A DNA stretch of 64,000 nucleotides from Tetracentron sinense (taxonomy: Eukaryota > Streptophyta > Magnoliopsida > Trochodendrales > Trochodendraceae). Position 1 is the first letter of the stretch; each line of letters begins with the position of its first letter. The stretch spans positions 16,913,827 to 16,977,826 of the forward strand of contig CM026551.1 in NCBI GenBank assembly GCA_015143295.1, in the 5' to 3' direction. Of this stretch, positions 42,654-54,225 are shown one piece after another. The notes beneath the pieces are model-generated. The model saw only the letters and a list, made by a program, of their open reading frames with translations, was not told the DNA's origin and made no database searches. The position numbers and the translations under genes are program-made.

Positions 42654-44210
42654 GCAATTAAACATGTCATTTCTTATTTTCATTATTAGGTGGTAATTTC
42701 AGACCCAGGGCTATCAATCCACCCAAACTCTCTTGACTTTGCATTAGCTTATGATGTGTTGGACTCGTGAGTTAGCTCGGGTTGTGTTTTATTAACCCAG
42801 TTATTATCGGGTATGGTTTGATTTTAGCTCTCTAAATGCGAAGGGCCATAGTATCTAGTTAATTTATTAGTGAACATTTGTACTTACATAATTATATCTA
42901 CTAAATACAAAAATTAAGTTTAAATGTTATAATATAATTAATTTGTTTACATTTTTTTTTTCAAACGAGTTGGAAAGCAGGTTCCGGTTGAGTTGTCCCT
43001 ATATGGGCTGGACTCGTGCTTGGTATTTTCAACAAATTAATAAAAAAAAAAGAATGCATTTGGATTGGTGTTGATGGTATTTCTGCCCAGAATCTACTTT
43101 ATTTGCAAAGACAATTCACAATGTACAGAGTTTTCATAGTGAAGAGAATGACTTTATAATTGGAAATAAGAGGAGATTAGGCCCACCCTAAGATAGAGGA
43201 ACTAGTCTTCACATGTTACATGTGGTGGTGCACTGTTCATTTTCCATCTTTTAGTATTTGCTTGTTAGCGAGAGAATGACTCATTTATAAAATATTTATA
43301 TTTAATAGGATTTGCTACCAAAAGTCCAAAACTGATACATCAGGAAATGTCGGATTTACGACACTTTTCAGAAGTATTATATCTTCTTTTTGTTTTTTCA
43401 AAAATATTTGTATTGACACCCTGTTTATGTATTTCATTGGTCCTTCTTAGCCTTCTGCTACAAAATTTATTGTTGCCAAAGTTTCACTAAACTAAACTCA
43501 TGTCATACCATCAATAGGCTCTTAAAACTTTCGGAAAGAGAGGTTTTAATGAATATAGAACTAAGAATTAGAGATTTTTAAAATGTTATCAAACGATTAA
43601 ATTCTAAAAAAAATTAGAGCTTATTCGAGTAGAGTTTTCAAACGGACCCTAAGTAAATGTGTCAGGCTGGGTCTATTCAAAAATCACTAAAACTTAAGCA
43701 AATAGGCCCCATTGCCACCCATAATCACCATGTTTTTGTATTTGGTTAGGCCACGTTTGAACTAGTTGTTTATTCTACCATTTAGTTGATCCATTTCAGT
43801 TGAAGCATTGATCATTTGCTTTGGAATTGGATAGCTCAATTAATGTTGTGCCTTAAAGAGAGAGTAGTTGCTTGAACAGTGATTTACATTTTATGGACCA
43901 TTTGGCATGTTTGAAGTAATGAAAGAAATAACTGATTATCCTTTATATTAATACTTATGCAAAATAATGGTCCAGAGTATTTCATATGAGCGTAGATTGA
44001 AGACTTGAAGTACTTATGATATAGCACCTTCCCGTCTTCATTGTCTAGTGCGACACTCGATTTGTTTTTTGGTAGCTATGGATAGAATTTTAAACAAAGG
44101 GAGCATTTACAAAAGGTTTGAGAAGTTGGTGGATATAATAAAAATATATTGTACAAATAATTTTTATTTTTTTTCTTAGAGTTCTGCAAATAAATTAAAA
44201 GATAGGAAGT

Positions 44211-44386
44211 ATTTTTTTTTTTTTTGGTAGGACTAATTTGTTAACTAACTATGTCAGGGGTTAGGACTGTCAGCAGGGTTAGAACTCAACACATGGTGGG
44301 CGTCAACAGCCACACCAAGGACTCGAACACGAGTCTTCCCTTCCCAAATGGGAGATACACTACCACTGGGCCAAACCCTTGGTGTG
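44211..44386 (-). mobile_element. tRNA-derived SINE with 15-bp target duplication
   Basis: Minus-strand reading begins near GGTTTGGCCCAGTGGTAGTG (A-box region), has B-box GTGTTCGAGTCC and ends in an A run. It is flanked by TAAAAGATAGGAAGT at 44196-44210 and 44387-44401, exact over 15 bp. Confidence 0.85.
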
Positions 44387-46799
44387 TAAAAGATAGGAAG
44401 TTTACAGAAGTTCTATTTGTACAAGTACATGCTAGTACAAAGACATGCTAGTATTCAGTTTCATTCCTTACTGACGTAACCCCTCTAGCTCATGAGAGTG
44501 GTCCTTAGATCATGTTCCAGAGAGGGTGCTTCCCTTATGGGGCATTTGGATAGGATATATTAGCCAAAATCAATTTTGATAAGAATTCATTGTGTAGTAA
44601 TTTATTGTCAAATAATTATTTTTTACAAATAATAGTGTTTGGGAAATATAAAGTTGAGATTTTTACTCAATCAATTCTTATCACATTTGAAAATATGATC
44701 CAAAAGCTACTTAGTATTTTGGCAAGCACGATGTCCACTCACTAGTTACTAAGTTTCGAAATATTTATTGGCTAATGCCACCAAAAACGATAGAGTCCTC
44801 AAGCACTTTACTCTTCCGAAAGACTGAAACTAAACACTTAAAATGGAAGTGTTTGGATTTATTTATTTCACCTTTTGATTTGCTACAATCCTGTGTAAGG
44901 GAAACAAGGATGTGGAGGAAAGGTGACTATTTCATCATCTCGGCCGGCAGAATTTGACCTACATTTTAAAATTATTAATTATTGCATAGAATGTATTAAA
45001 TTAATTTAATATGGAGTTTTGGAATATGACTTTGCTAACAGGACTATGTTAATCAAAATTTTGCCTCAGAATTTTTTTTATAAACAACACGAAACAATTT
45101 TTTTAATTTGTAAATATTACATAAAATTAAAGAAATTATTTAATATTAAATAAATTTCACTGATTAAGAGATGGTGAGAAATACAAGCTTGGCTCACGTG
45201 TGTGTTTGTTTGAGTCCCACAGTAGATTTTTCCATTTTTTTGTTTTCTACTCTTATGTTCTTTCAAAGTTTCAAATTGACAAATTCCTGACCTATTAGAA
45301 AGACACTCTCCCATACTCTCACTGTACTAGTGTGTCATTTGTTGTTGTTACCCCCCTTCAACAAGTTAACCAAACAAATGGAGGAAGTTATAGTTTCAAC
45401 CAAAGAAGACGAAAAAAAGTAGCAACACTTGTCACTTGGTCGGAGAGAGTTTGGAAGTCTAGGTTTGGGACCTCCAAATGACTCTGTTATTAGAATTTCT
45501 ATTAATTGACAATTTTAGCATCTATTAACCATTTTTCTTTTTTTCATTATTAGGTGGCAATTACCGTCGAAACTCCCTTGATTCTACATAAGCTTGATAT
45601 GTAGTTCAGGTTGTTTGATTTTAGCTCTCTAAATGTAAATGGTCACAGTAATAGTTAATTTATTGATGAACATGTATACTTATGTACCTATATGGACTAA
45701 ATAGAAAACCTAAGGGGGCATTTGATAAAACTTAAAATACAAGTTTATAGACTTATTTTATTAAATTCAGCTCTTAGTTCATAATAACATGATTTGATAA
45801 TATTTTTGTGATAGTATAAATATTTTACCAATAAGTGATTTTACTACTTAGTCAATAAACAATCTGAAGTTACTTTTTAACAAGAACTTATTTTACTTAT
45901 GCAGATAACATCAATTTTTGGACTATTCTATCATTATAATTAGCTCTTAAATTTTAAGGCTTAATTAGAAAGTGCTTATTAGATAAATTTTATTAAAACG
46001 CCCTCTAAATTTAAAATAGAATTGCTATATAGAATTAATTTGAATTTAGCTTTTCAAATGAGTTCGAAAAGTAGGTTCCGGTTGAAGGGTCCCTATATAG
46101 GCTGGACACGTGTTTGCCATTTTCAACACATAAAATACAGTTGGGTTGGTGTTGATGGTATTTCTTCCAAGAATCTACTTTAATAGCAAAGACAATTCAC
46201 AAAGTACATTGAAGAGAATGGCTTAATAATTGGAAATAAGAGTTTATCCCACAAGGTGTCATACTCTAGCACTGGAGATTAGGCCCACCCTAAGATGGAG
46301 GAACCAGTCTTCACATGATACATGTGGTTCACTCTTCATTTTCTATCTTTATTTTATGCTTTTAGTATTTGCTTGTTTATTCGAGAACAAAAACTTCACT
46401 AATAGTAGGTAGAAGCTCAAATGACTAATGGTATATATGTCAGATATTTCACGCTTTTCTAAAATATTATATCTGCTTATTATTTTTAAAAAAATATATG
46501 TATTAACACCTTATTGTGTTCGTATTTCATTGGTCGTTTGTTACCCTTGGTTACAAAAATTATTGTTGCCAAGTTTTACTCAACTGAACTCATGCCATAC
46601 CATGCTTTCGTATTTGGTTAGGTCACATTTGAACTAGTTTATTCTATCATTTAATTGACCTTCAGTTCAACTGTTCAAGCATTGATCATTTGCTTTGGAT
46701 AGCTCAATTAATGTTGTGACTTAAAGAGAGAATAGTTGTTTGAATAGTGAGTTACATTTTGTGGACCATCTGACATGTTTGGGCTGATAAAAGAAATAA

Positions 46800-46931
46800 C
46801 TGATTAACCTTTATTAATACTAATGCAAAATAACAATCCAAAGTTTTCATATGAGAGTAGATCAACTGATTAACCTTTATTAATACTAATGCAAAATAAC
46901 AATCCAAAGTTTTCATATGAGAGTAGATCAA
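46800..46931. repeat. Perfect 66-bp tandem duplication
   Basis: 46800-46865 and 46866-46931 are identical as read, each beginning CTGATTAACC and ending GAGTAGATCAA. U1 and U3 have a single copy of the corresponding sequence, so this is a recent local duplication. Confidence 0.9.
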
Positions 46932-46944
46932 AGTACTTCTCATA

Positions 46945-47110
46945 CGAAAACGGACCATAAGGTCCTCTTCAAAATTGATCACTCAATTACAAATTGACGC
47001 GTGACTGTGAAATTATTATTTTATTTTAACTCTATTTCTCTTTCCACCGTGTACAAATTTGTTTGGTGTGGTTAGTTTGGAAGAGGACCTTAGGTCCTCT
47101 AATCAGCACT
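46945..47110. mobile_element. MITE with AGGTCCTCTTC ends in U2
   Basis: Inverted ends GGACCATAAGGTCCTCTTC and GGACCTAAGGTCCTCTTC enclose an AT-rich centre. U1 and U3 go straight from ACTT(C/A)T-ATA to the CTTCC(G/C)GTC sequence without it. Relatives are at 55310-55555 and about 59708-59875. Confidence 0.65.
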
Positions 47111-47455
47111 CTATCATTTAGCTCCTTCCGTCTTCATTTTCTAGTGCCTCTATAAATGAGGATGAGGCATGGACACGGTAAACGAGAAATGATCCCATCT
47201 TTAAACCACACTCGATTTGTTATTTGATAGCTATGGATAGAATTTTAAACAAAGGCTGCATTTACAAAAGATTTGACAGTTGTAGACATAACAAAAAAAA
47301 ATTAAATTGTACAAATAAATTAAAAGATGCCAAGTTGCTGAAGTTCTACTTAGTTCAAGGACATGCTTATAATGATTGCATAGTCGATCAATTTCATTTA
47401 TTAAACCTACCCCTCTAGCTCAGGATTCATGAGAGTGGTCCTGGGATTAGTTACT

Positions 47456-48129
47456 CAAACCTCGTAATCTTGATTATTAACAGTAGATAAATAAATATAT
47501 CAAAAAGCTTTTTTTAAAAAAAATTATTTCCATTGTTTTTAGGAATAGAAAACTGCTTGTCCAACACGCAAAGTTTCAAACTCTCATGCTTGTGGTGACA
47601 TGTGTTGCCACTTACTTTCATTACCTTTAGAATCGGTTAAAATCATAATTTCTTATTTTTAAAAAAAAGTATTAACCTGTTGAAATGATAGGTGTTACAC
47701 TTCAAGTGAGTATATACACTGATATTTCAAATGACTTAAATATTGCTAACATAGTCTCACTTTTTCTGTAGTACCTAAAATAAAAAGAGAACTAAGAATG
47801 TGGCTAGCTACTACACTATGATGTACTTGAGAGACATCATTATCAATAAGATAAGAAAAATAAAAGAGAAGATTATGAATTTTTCTATGAAGAGTCAAAA
47901 ACCATACAGTAATGAAGCAATGAAAGTACCTAAGAATGAATTAATTGAATACTTGAGAAGTATTAATATTGTTTAGAATAACATGTACATATATGTATTT
48001 TGCTCATATTGTAAATAGATTTTTATTATTTAATTTATGAATGTATAGTTTATTGTTGTTTTATTGATGATTACATAAAATTTATTATATATGTAATTTA
48101 TAGATGTATAATGTATTATATTTGCAAGT
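47456..48129. other. AT-rich spacer
   Basis: No gene or repeat was recognised. Short TATAT/TTAT-rich sequence leads into the CACTA-like end. Confidence 0.45.
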
Positions 48130-48466
48130 GTGTGTTGATGAAACCGTAAAAAAGGTGGAATAAACGATCACGGTCTCCCTAGAAACAATGATTTTTGAAT
48201 CAAAATAATCACGGTTTCATACAAAAAACTATGATATATAATAGGTGAAAAACTATTTTCAAATGGAATAATATCGGTATTTAAAATATTCAATCACAGA
48301 TAAATAACTCGTTAATATTTAAAACAATCACGATTATGTTTACAACCATGATATATAAATACGTAAGATCATACATTGAAAGATCGTGGTTCAGTTTGCG
48401 TGCTATAACCGTGATCAATTACTTACGGTCATCGATAAAAATCGTGAGTGATATTCTTATAGTGTA
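48130..48466. mobile_element. CACTA-like transposon end (subterminal repeats)
   Basis: The right border reads, on the minus strand, CACTATAAGAATATCAC. Inside are many ATCACGGTTT, AACCGTGATC and GATCGTGG words in both orientations, as in CACTA subterminal regions. A partner end and 3-bp duplication were not found. A CACTATGATG at 47814 is a weak candidate. Confidence 0.45.
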
Positions 48467-48834
48467 AGGAAAAAAGGAGATGTTGACCTAAAATGTTTAC
48501 TTCTGTATTTGAATTTTCTTTTATCTTCTTTATCACAAGCTTCACCTCCCATCAATGAATGGTGAGCACCTGTTGGTTGGAAATTTAGTTTGTTTCGGAC
48601 GTGCTAGTGTGCAACACCAATACTCATTTTATTAACGACGAGATCAATTTTTTTAATTTCCAAACTACCTCTAACATTAGGCATATTTTGGGTTGCTCCA
48701 ATTATCTTTCCAAATAGCGCTATGCATAGTTAATCTCTATTAGATAAATAGTAAATATTATTAAATCAAATATATCAATTTCTCAATTCGCATTCAATTA
48801 TTTATTTTATATTTTTGTTGGGATATCATTTACC

Positions 48835-48955
48835 AACCCTTAGTAACAATAGTTAATGGTTAGAATTGGGGATTACAACTCTTGTTTACTCATCACCCAG
48901 GAGAATAGATCCTGAGACCTCTCTATAATTCGTACCCAATTATAAGTTGTTGAAT
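48835..48955 (-). mobile_element. Degenerate SINE
   Basis: It shares GGTTAG, ACTCTTGT, AGATCCTGAGACCTCT and spacing with the SINEs at 42511-42653 and 53255-53366. The head is degraded and no target duplication was found. Confidence 0.45.
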
Positions 48956-50470
48956 CTAAATTTAAATTGATTTTAAAATAGGTTCTTCAGTTTTAAGTAT
49001 TGGATTTTAACCCGTAAAACTTATTTGGTTTATTTAAAATAAATCTCTATTTTAAATCAAAAGAATGATGTTTTTACTTTTAGGGTGACTTGAAGTTTGG
49101 TCTCCTTGTGAGACAAGTTTATTTCATTTGTGTATTTTCTCTTTGAAAACATAGTCTTACATTGGAAACATAAAAGAAAGTTTCATTCTTTATAAGTGTT
49201 TTAAAACTCTACTAGAGTGTAATCTTATGGTCTAGGAGACTCCGTATAGTATAGGAGATTCCTATTTTCCTAGTCTTTAAACCATATCTTTGACGCATGA
49301 GCTGCACTCGCACTAGCCGCGATTGGTCGCTTCTTCTTTTTTCTGATCAGATCGGGGTCGTCTTTTTCTTTTGTCTGATCAAATCGGGGCCATGGGATAA
49401 ATGAACCGAGATTGTGTGCTCTTGATGAGACATGTGGTGGGCCCGTTCATTGTTTAGATTGGACTAGATCCAATTGAACAGAACAATGTGTGATTCCAGA
49501 AATTGTTAATTACAAATTGGTGCTACAAGTAGCCCAATCATGGTGGCAAACCTAAAAGGGTTAGCTTCTTTGGTAGTCTATAAGATTAACTCACTCAAAC
49601 AAATCAGTCTAACCGGTTAGTATTCAAACTGAATCAATTTGACAAATCGAAATGAGATGGCTAAATCAAACTACCTAGTGTTGTCCTAATGGACCTCTCT
49701 AACAGATAGTCTAACCGGTTAGTCTATGGACTAAACCAACTTGAATAATTGAATTGAGATTGTCCTAACGGACTCAACCAATTTGACCATTTCGGTCCAT
49801 ATACAGTTATACTGCCAAAATTATGGTAGAAAACTGTATGGTTGGCTTAGATTCTGATTTAAAATAGATTAATGATTTAATTGGTATTGTGAAGTTAAAT
49901 AAATGTATTTAACTTGTGATTTAATGTATTTTTAATTAAATGATTGTATATTAATTAAACAAATATTTAATTAATTAGGCTGATTTCTAAAGTGATTTTT
50001 TGGACTAAAAATTATGTTTCAATGTTTTAGATTAATTTTTTTTATTGAAATGAATTTTTCATAAATTTAATTAATCTATTGTGAAATTTTTATTAATTAT
50101 TCGGGCATACTCTAAAAGAGGGTTGATGCATCACAATCCGTTGAGTAGTACAAACTCGTAGGCATTGGTCGGTTGAATCCGAGTTAAGTTGTATCCTGAA
50201 GATAAAATTGTTTTTTCCTTACACACGGGAGGCTTCGACTATCTTCAAGGAAGACTCTCTTTCGAGCGCCTCTCAACTTGTAGGATTCGGTTATTTATAT
50301 ATGTTTTTATATTAATTATTTATTTATCTAACTTGTACATGGATTTATGAAATAAATCCGACATAAGTGGATAGAATTACCCCCAAAAAAATTATAAGTG
50401 AATAGTAAAAGTATTATTCAAATTAACTCCTAACAAATATTCCAGCAAACCATTTCGAATGCGATCTAGA
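48956..50470 (+). mobile_element. Copia-type LTR-like sequence
   Basis: It contains the usual LTR text of this group: GGTCTCCTTGTGAGACAAG, TAGTCTTACATTGGAAA, AAGTTTCATTCTTTATAAGTG. CTAACCGGTTAGT repeats lie near 49610 and 49710. No coding domains and no second LTR were found, so borders are not set. Confidence 0.4.
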
Positions 50471-50487
50471 TAGTATAATTTATTTTT

Positions 50488-50815
50488 TTTAATTGAGAGT
50501 AACATTCATTCATCAAAAGGCAATTACAAGCTGTTAAGGGACCGAGAGCCCAGTGTGACACGGACCGAAGTAAGAAGACAGTCTACGGATGTTGTCGTTG
50601 AGATCCCCCTGGGCTATTGCACGAGCAGCGTGATTAACAATGCGGGAAATGAAACTGAAAATTAAAGAGCCATTACTGTTACAAAAAGTGATCATGAATA
50701 TTGCAACTATTGTCTGATTTTCTCAATGAATTTTTGACGAATGCTTCCACGATTTCTTTGGAGTCAGACCCAATGATCAACTTGTTTCCAATAGTATTAT
50801 TTTGACACCCCTTGT
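50488..50815 (-). mobile_element. LINE 3' end with RNase H remnant
   Basis: Minus-strand frames read IIGSDSKEIVEAFVKN and, after a frame break, SRIVNHAARAIAQGDLNDNI. This is the end of an L1-type RNase H domain. An A run (T run on +, 50482) marks the 3' end. It lies just downstream of kinase B. Confidence 0.65.
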
Positions 50816-51021
50816 GGAGGAGTTGGTAATTTCGTGAAAGGAACAATCGAATCATAGACAGACTTCTAAGCTACAAGGATTCAGAAAAGCTCCTCTCCCT
50901 CTCTCTCTCCTCCCACCAGATTTAGCAAATAAATCAAGTTTATGTATTTAATATCTACTGTGCAACTGTAAACTGACTTTTAATGAATTTACAAATTCGC
51001 ATAATCTGTTAATCACTATCA

Positions 51022-52412
51022 TCATGCATCCCCAGTTTTCCCCCGAGTGGAATCTATGAAACTTGATATCTGCTCTCTCATGGTTCGCAAGATCTCTGCC
51101 ATGGATGGCCTGAGACTGGGCTGTTGCCGAAGACATAGCACCGATATGGAAGCCATAGCTATTGCTTCCTCAAGGTCGAACTCTCCTGCCAGCCGGGGAT
51201 CCGCCATTTCCACCACCCTTTTCGAGTCCCCGAGTATCGGGCCTGCGATTGATGTCAGGAGCTGTTCTTTCTCTGAACAAAAAGCTTCGATTCCAGTGAT
51301 CAGTTCCAGAAGAATCACCCCAAAGCTGTAAACATCGTTTTTTTTCGATGGGATTCCCGTTCTCAAATAGTGGGGATCGATGTAACCTGGAGAACCCATT
51401 ACTGGGTTCATCGATGATGGCACAACCATTGAAGAAAACCCCATTTTCGCGAACCCAAAATCACATAGCTTACAGTTGAGCTGCTCATCAAGGAGGATGT
51501 TTGATGCTTTAATGTCGCAGTGAACGATTTGGGGGCTGCAGCTATCATGGAGGTATTCGATGGCTTCGGCTAACTGGAAAGCAATGGACATGCGTCTTCT
51601 CCAAGAAAGCACTGAATGATCGCTTCCTCGATCATGGAGTTTCTCCTGCAAGCTTCCCTTGGGAACGTACTCGAACAACAAAGCCCCTTCTTCTGTAACA
51701 CCCCAAAAAAATAAAAATAGAATTAAAAGCTTTAGAACTTAGAACTGGGGGAAGAAATATTGAAAGCAAAAATCCGGAAGGAAATGAAATAAATAGAGGT
51801 ACCTCTTTCATCACAGTAGCCAAGAAACTTGACGATGTTCTCATGTCGAACTTGAAGAAGAATTTCGAGTTCCTGCCTGAAGACTCGGTTAAGACGCTCA
51901 CTACTGCTATGGATCTTGAGTGCTCCAAGAGTCGAATCCGTGAAGTAAGCGAGAAAGACAGTGCTGAACCCTCCTTCACCAATAACGCGAGAGAAATTCA
52001 TGGTAAGCCTCTCAATCTCGTTCCAACTGAATCTCCTCACAGAAAAATTATTCTTTTCACAGAAAATTTCCCCAGAATCGGGCAAATTTGGAACAATAGG
52101 GGTACCGGAGACTGTTCCTCGCTCAGCATCATCTACGACTCTCTTGGGTTTGCGTCTGATCCTGAATCTGAGGAAGCTGAGGAAGGCCATGAGCAATCCC
52201 CAAGTGATGAAAATACCCAGAACGGTAAGAACAATGATGATGATTCTTGGATTGGAGTGGTGGGTGCCTGAAACTTTTAAAGGGGGTGTGGGTGGAGTTG
52301 CAGAAATGGAAGCTGCACAGAAGGAGAGATGAGAGAAAAGGAAGGAGACAAAGAGAGAAGCAGCAGATCTAGACCTGATTAATGATTTATTAGTAAAATG
52401 GGAAGACGCCAT
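51022..52412 (-). CDS. Receptor-like protein kinase B (At1g33260/At4g10390-like), non-RD
   Basis: Two exons: 52412-51803 and 51692-51022, with a 110-bp intron (G|GTACCT...TTACAG|AA); 426 aa. The start, signal peptide, short outer part, membrane helix and kinase domain correspond to gene A. Glycine loop IGEGGFSTVF, Lys in GALKIH, HCDIKASN, CDFGFAK, GYIDPHYLRTG and DVYSFGV are all present. The loop between EKLHDRG and SVLSW is shorter than in A (SDH against VGGGSDS). The C-terminus is SSFIDSTRGKTGDA, which looks ancestral. An upstream in-frame ATG at 52448 exists here too. It is probably a surface kinase with little or no sensing domain that may work with a partner receptor (inference). No stop or frameshift was found. 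Confidence 0.9.
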
Positions 52413-52519
52413 GGACGAGGAATCTGACACGCGGAAAATGCCCATCATCCCCTCAAAGTTTGATTATGAAGATGGACCAAGAGAGAGAGGAGAAAGAAAA
52501 GGGAGAGAGAGAGAGGAAA

Positions 52520-52526
52520 CTTATAG
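52520..52526 (-). promoter_or_regulatory. Possible TATA box of kinase B
   Basis: Minus-strand CTATAAG lies about 110 bp upstream of the start codon, in the same position as in gene A. Confidence 0.45.
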
Positions 52527-52913
52527 TGCAAAGAAGCTTTGAGTCCCCACTACAGCATCTCAGATTCCTCTACTCTACCAGCTCCTCTTCAATCTAAATT
52601 AATCTCAACGTTGACTGTGTACCCCATTTTTAATTCTAATTCTACCCCCTTGCAATTCTAGCTCCTATTACCAACGCCTTTTTTCTCCTTTTCTCACAAG
52701 ATAGAGCAAAACGAAAGCAAGGAAGCAAGGACACTGTAGAAGGATACTCCATTTTTTTTTTAAATAATTTTTTTTGTGTGATTATTAGATTAGATAAACA
52801 ATTGAAAAAAAGGAATCGTGATCTCTCATTCAATTGCCCTTTAAACTCTGGTTAAAAAGTTATAAAGGATTATCAAAAAAATAATTTGATAAAGGTTAGA
52901 TTATTAAATCCTA

Positions 52914-53129
52914 GGCAGTGGATTGTCTCTGGCAAAGCCAGAAAGGACACTCAGTTCCGGCGACAGTTGGCGTCAAAATGGAGAGATGCCATTTCATTTT
53001 CTTCCCATAATTTTGATTTCTCTTCATTTGATAACCCTCACTCTTATTCCCATGATTTGGACTTTTTCATCACTTGTCACCTATTCTATGGAACCCGAGA
53101 CAAGCCCTTTCCGGAGACAATCCAAGGCC
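52914..53129. mobile_element. Mutator-like MITE, GGCCTCGGATTGTC family, copy 1
   Basis: Ends GGCAGTGGATTGTCTCTGG and the reverse complement GGCCTTGGATTGTCTCCGG. It sits inside a unit of the ~95-bp repeat family, between TAAATCCTA and AAAACCCTA (7 of 9 match). It is shorter than the copies at 59089 and 60076. Confidence 0.65.
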
Positions 53130-53254
53130 AAAACCCTAAGAGTTAATAAATCTTAACCACAATTAATAAGGGCTAAATAGAAGTACGTGTTGATCGGTGC
53201 AATTGAACTCTCCCAAGTTTGATCACAATTGAATATTATCTTTTTTCATCCTTT

Positions 53255-53366
53255 TTGGTGCGGATATACCTACGGTTAGTGGCCTGGGTTAGCTTGAGGA
53301 TTGGAGCTCTTGTAACTAATCTGTCGGATTAGATCCCTAGACCTCTTACTTGAGAAAGACCACATG
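53255..53366 (-). mobile_element. SINE-like repeat
   Basis: It shares GGTTAGCTTGAG, TGGAGCTCTTGTAACT, GGATTAGATCCCTAGACCTCT and AGAAAGACCACA with the SINE at 42511-42653. The head and target duplication are not clear. Confidence 0.45.
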
Positions 53367-53520
53367 TAGGGGTGGTTATCGGACCAGGGTGCTCGTGAAT
53401 TACTCGAGCTCGGCTCGTTAATAACTTGAACTCGTTCGTTTATATTTAGTAAACGGGTCAAGGTTAAACATTTTTTAAGCTCGTTTAGTTAAAGAGCCAA
53501 ACTTGACCATACCCCTACTT
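53366..53520. mobile_element. hAT-like MITE with TAGGGGTGG/TAGGGGTAT ends
   Basis: It starts TAGGGGTGGTTATCGG, and the opposite strand starts TAGGGGTATGGTCAAG. The interior has GAGCTCGGCTCG and AAGCTCGTTTAG words. Related pieces are at about 54345-54520 and at the window end (63870-64000). Confidence 0.5.
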
Positions 53521-53864
53521 TGCTTGATAAAAACTCAGTTCGGTAAGAGTGTTGTTTAACCGAGTGTGAGGAGTGGTTATCCGATGGCATGTTACCCCTT
53601 TACATGCCAAACTCCCTCAATCACTTTGTTTTTAAGCCATGTGGGACTAAACTTGTGAGTGTACGAGTGTGAATTTGTGACTGTGTGATTGTGTTCCCCT
53701 CCTCTCAAATATAGTCCCGCATCGCCTAAATACAAAAGCTCCTGTGGATAATTGGCTATATAAGAGAAAGAGAGATAGCCTCAATGAGTTGGCAATTGAG
53801 TCTGGAAGCAGAACGCGTGCGCGACCACAACCTACCACATGTCCCATTTAAAACTTTTTAAAAT

Positions 53865-54225
53865 CATAGTTAAGTTTAATTAACTTAAGGTTAGTATTTT
53901 TTTCCTAAAAATCAAGGTTAAATGGATAAATGTTAGAGGTTAATGAATCGTAGCCACAGTTAACGAGTGTTAACTAACTTGGGGTTATTTTACTACAAAT
54001 CAAGGTTAGATGGTGAACCCTAAGGAAGAGTGAATCTTAACTACAGTTACTGAATGTTAACTAACCTAAGGTTTATTTTCTAAATACCAAGGTTAGATGG
54101 ATGAATCCTAAGGATGAGTGAATCTTAACCACAATTACTGAATGTTAACTAACCTAAGGTTTATTTTCTAAATACCAAGGTTAGATGGATGAACCCTAAG
54201 GGTGAGTGAATCTTAACCACAATTT
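53865..54225. repeat. Four direct ~88-bp units of the foldback repeat family
   Basis: Units repeat CAAGGTTA(G/A)ATGG, CCTAAGG and GAATCTTAACCACA(A/G)TTA at about 88-bp steps (53921, 54001, 54089, 54177). The last two are almost identical. No inverted partner or terminal domain was found here. Confidence 0.75.

Larger units (their letters stand above)
40425..44520. repeat. Non-coding segmental unit U1
   Basis: First of three copies. Shared landmarks in order are CGAAAGACTGAAACTAAACAC, TTCATCATCT(C/G)GG, CAGCAGAATTTGAC, and TAACAGGACTA. These are followed by ACACTTGTCAC, ATTATTAGGTGG(T/C)AATT, TTGGTGTTGATGGTATTTCT, AGATTAGGCCCACCCTAAGAT and CTCATGAGAGTGGTCCT. U1 is longer than U2 because of insertions at 41215-42300, 42511-42653 and 44211-44386. 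No coding sequence was found. Confidence 0.7.
44780..47455. repeat. Non-coding segmental unit U2
   Basis: Second copy of the unit, in tandem with U1 and with the same landmarks in the same order (CGAAAGACTGAAACTAAACAC at 44817, CTCATGAGAGTGG-like near 47430). It contains a 66-bp tandem duplication and one MITE that U1 and U3 lack. No coding sequence. Confidence 0.7.
50826..52760. repeat. Duplicated block, copy B (kinase B and flanks)
   Basis: It matches 36233-38025 and 39560-39650 of copy A in the same order. It has the uninterrupted site where FB-A inserted. The 3' flank of the gene is about 50 bp longer at the C-terminal end than in copy A. Confidence 0.8.

Noticed and set aside
53647-53847. 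66-codon minus-strand frame near kinase B
   Set aside because: It lies in LTR- or MITE-like spacer text (CTATATAAGAGAAAGAG), with no domain.
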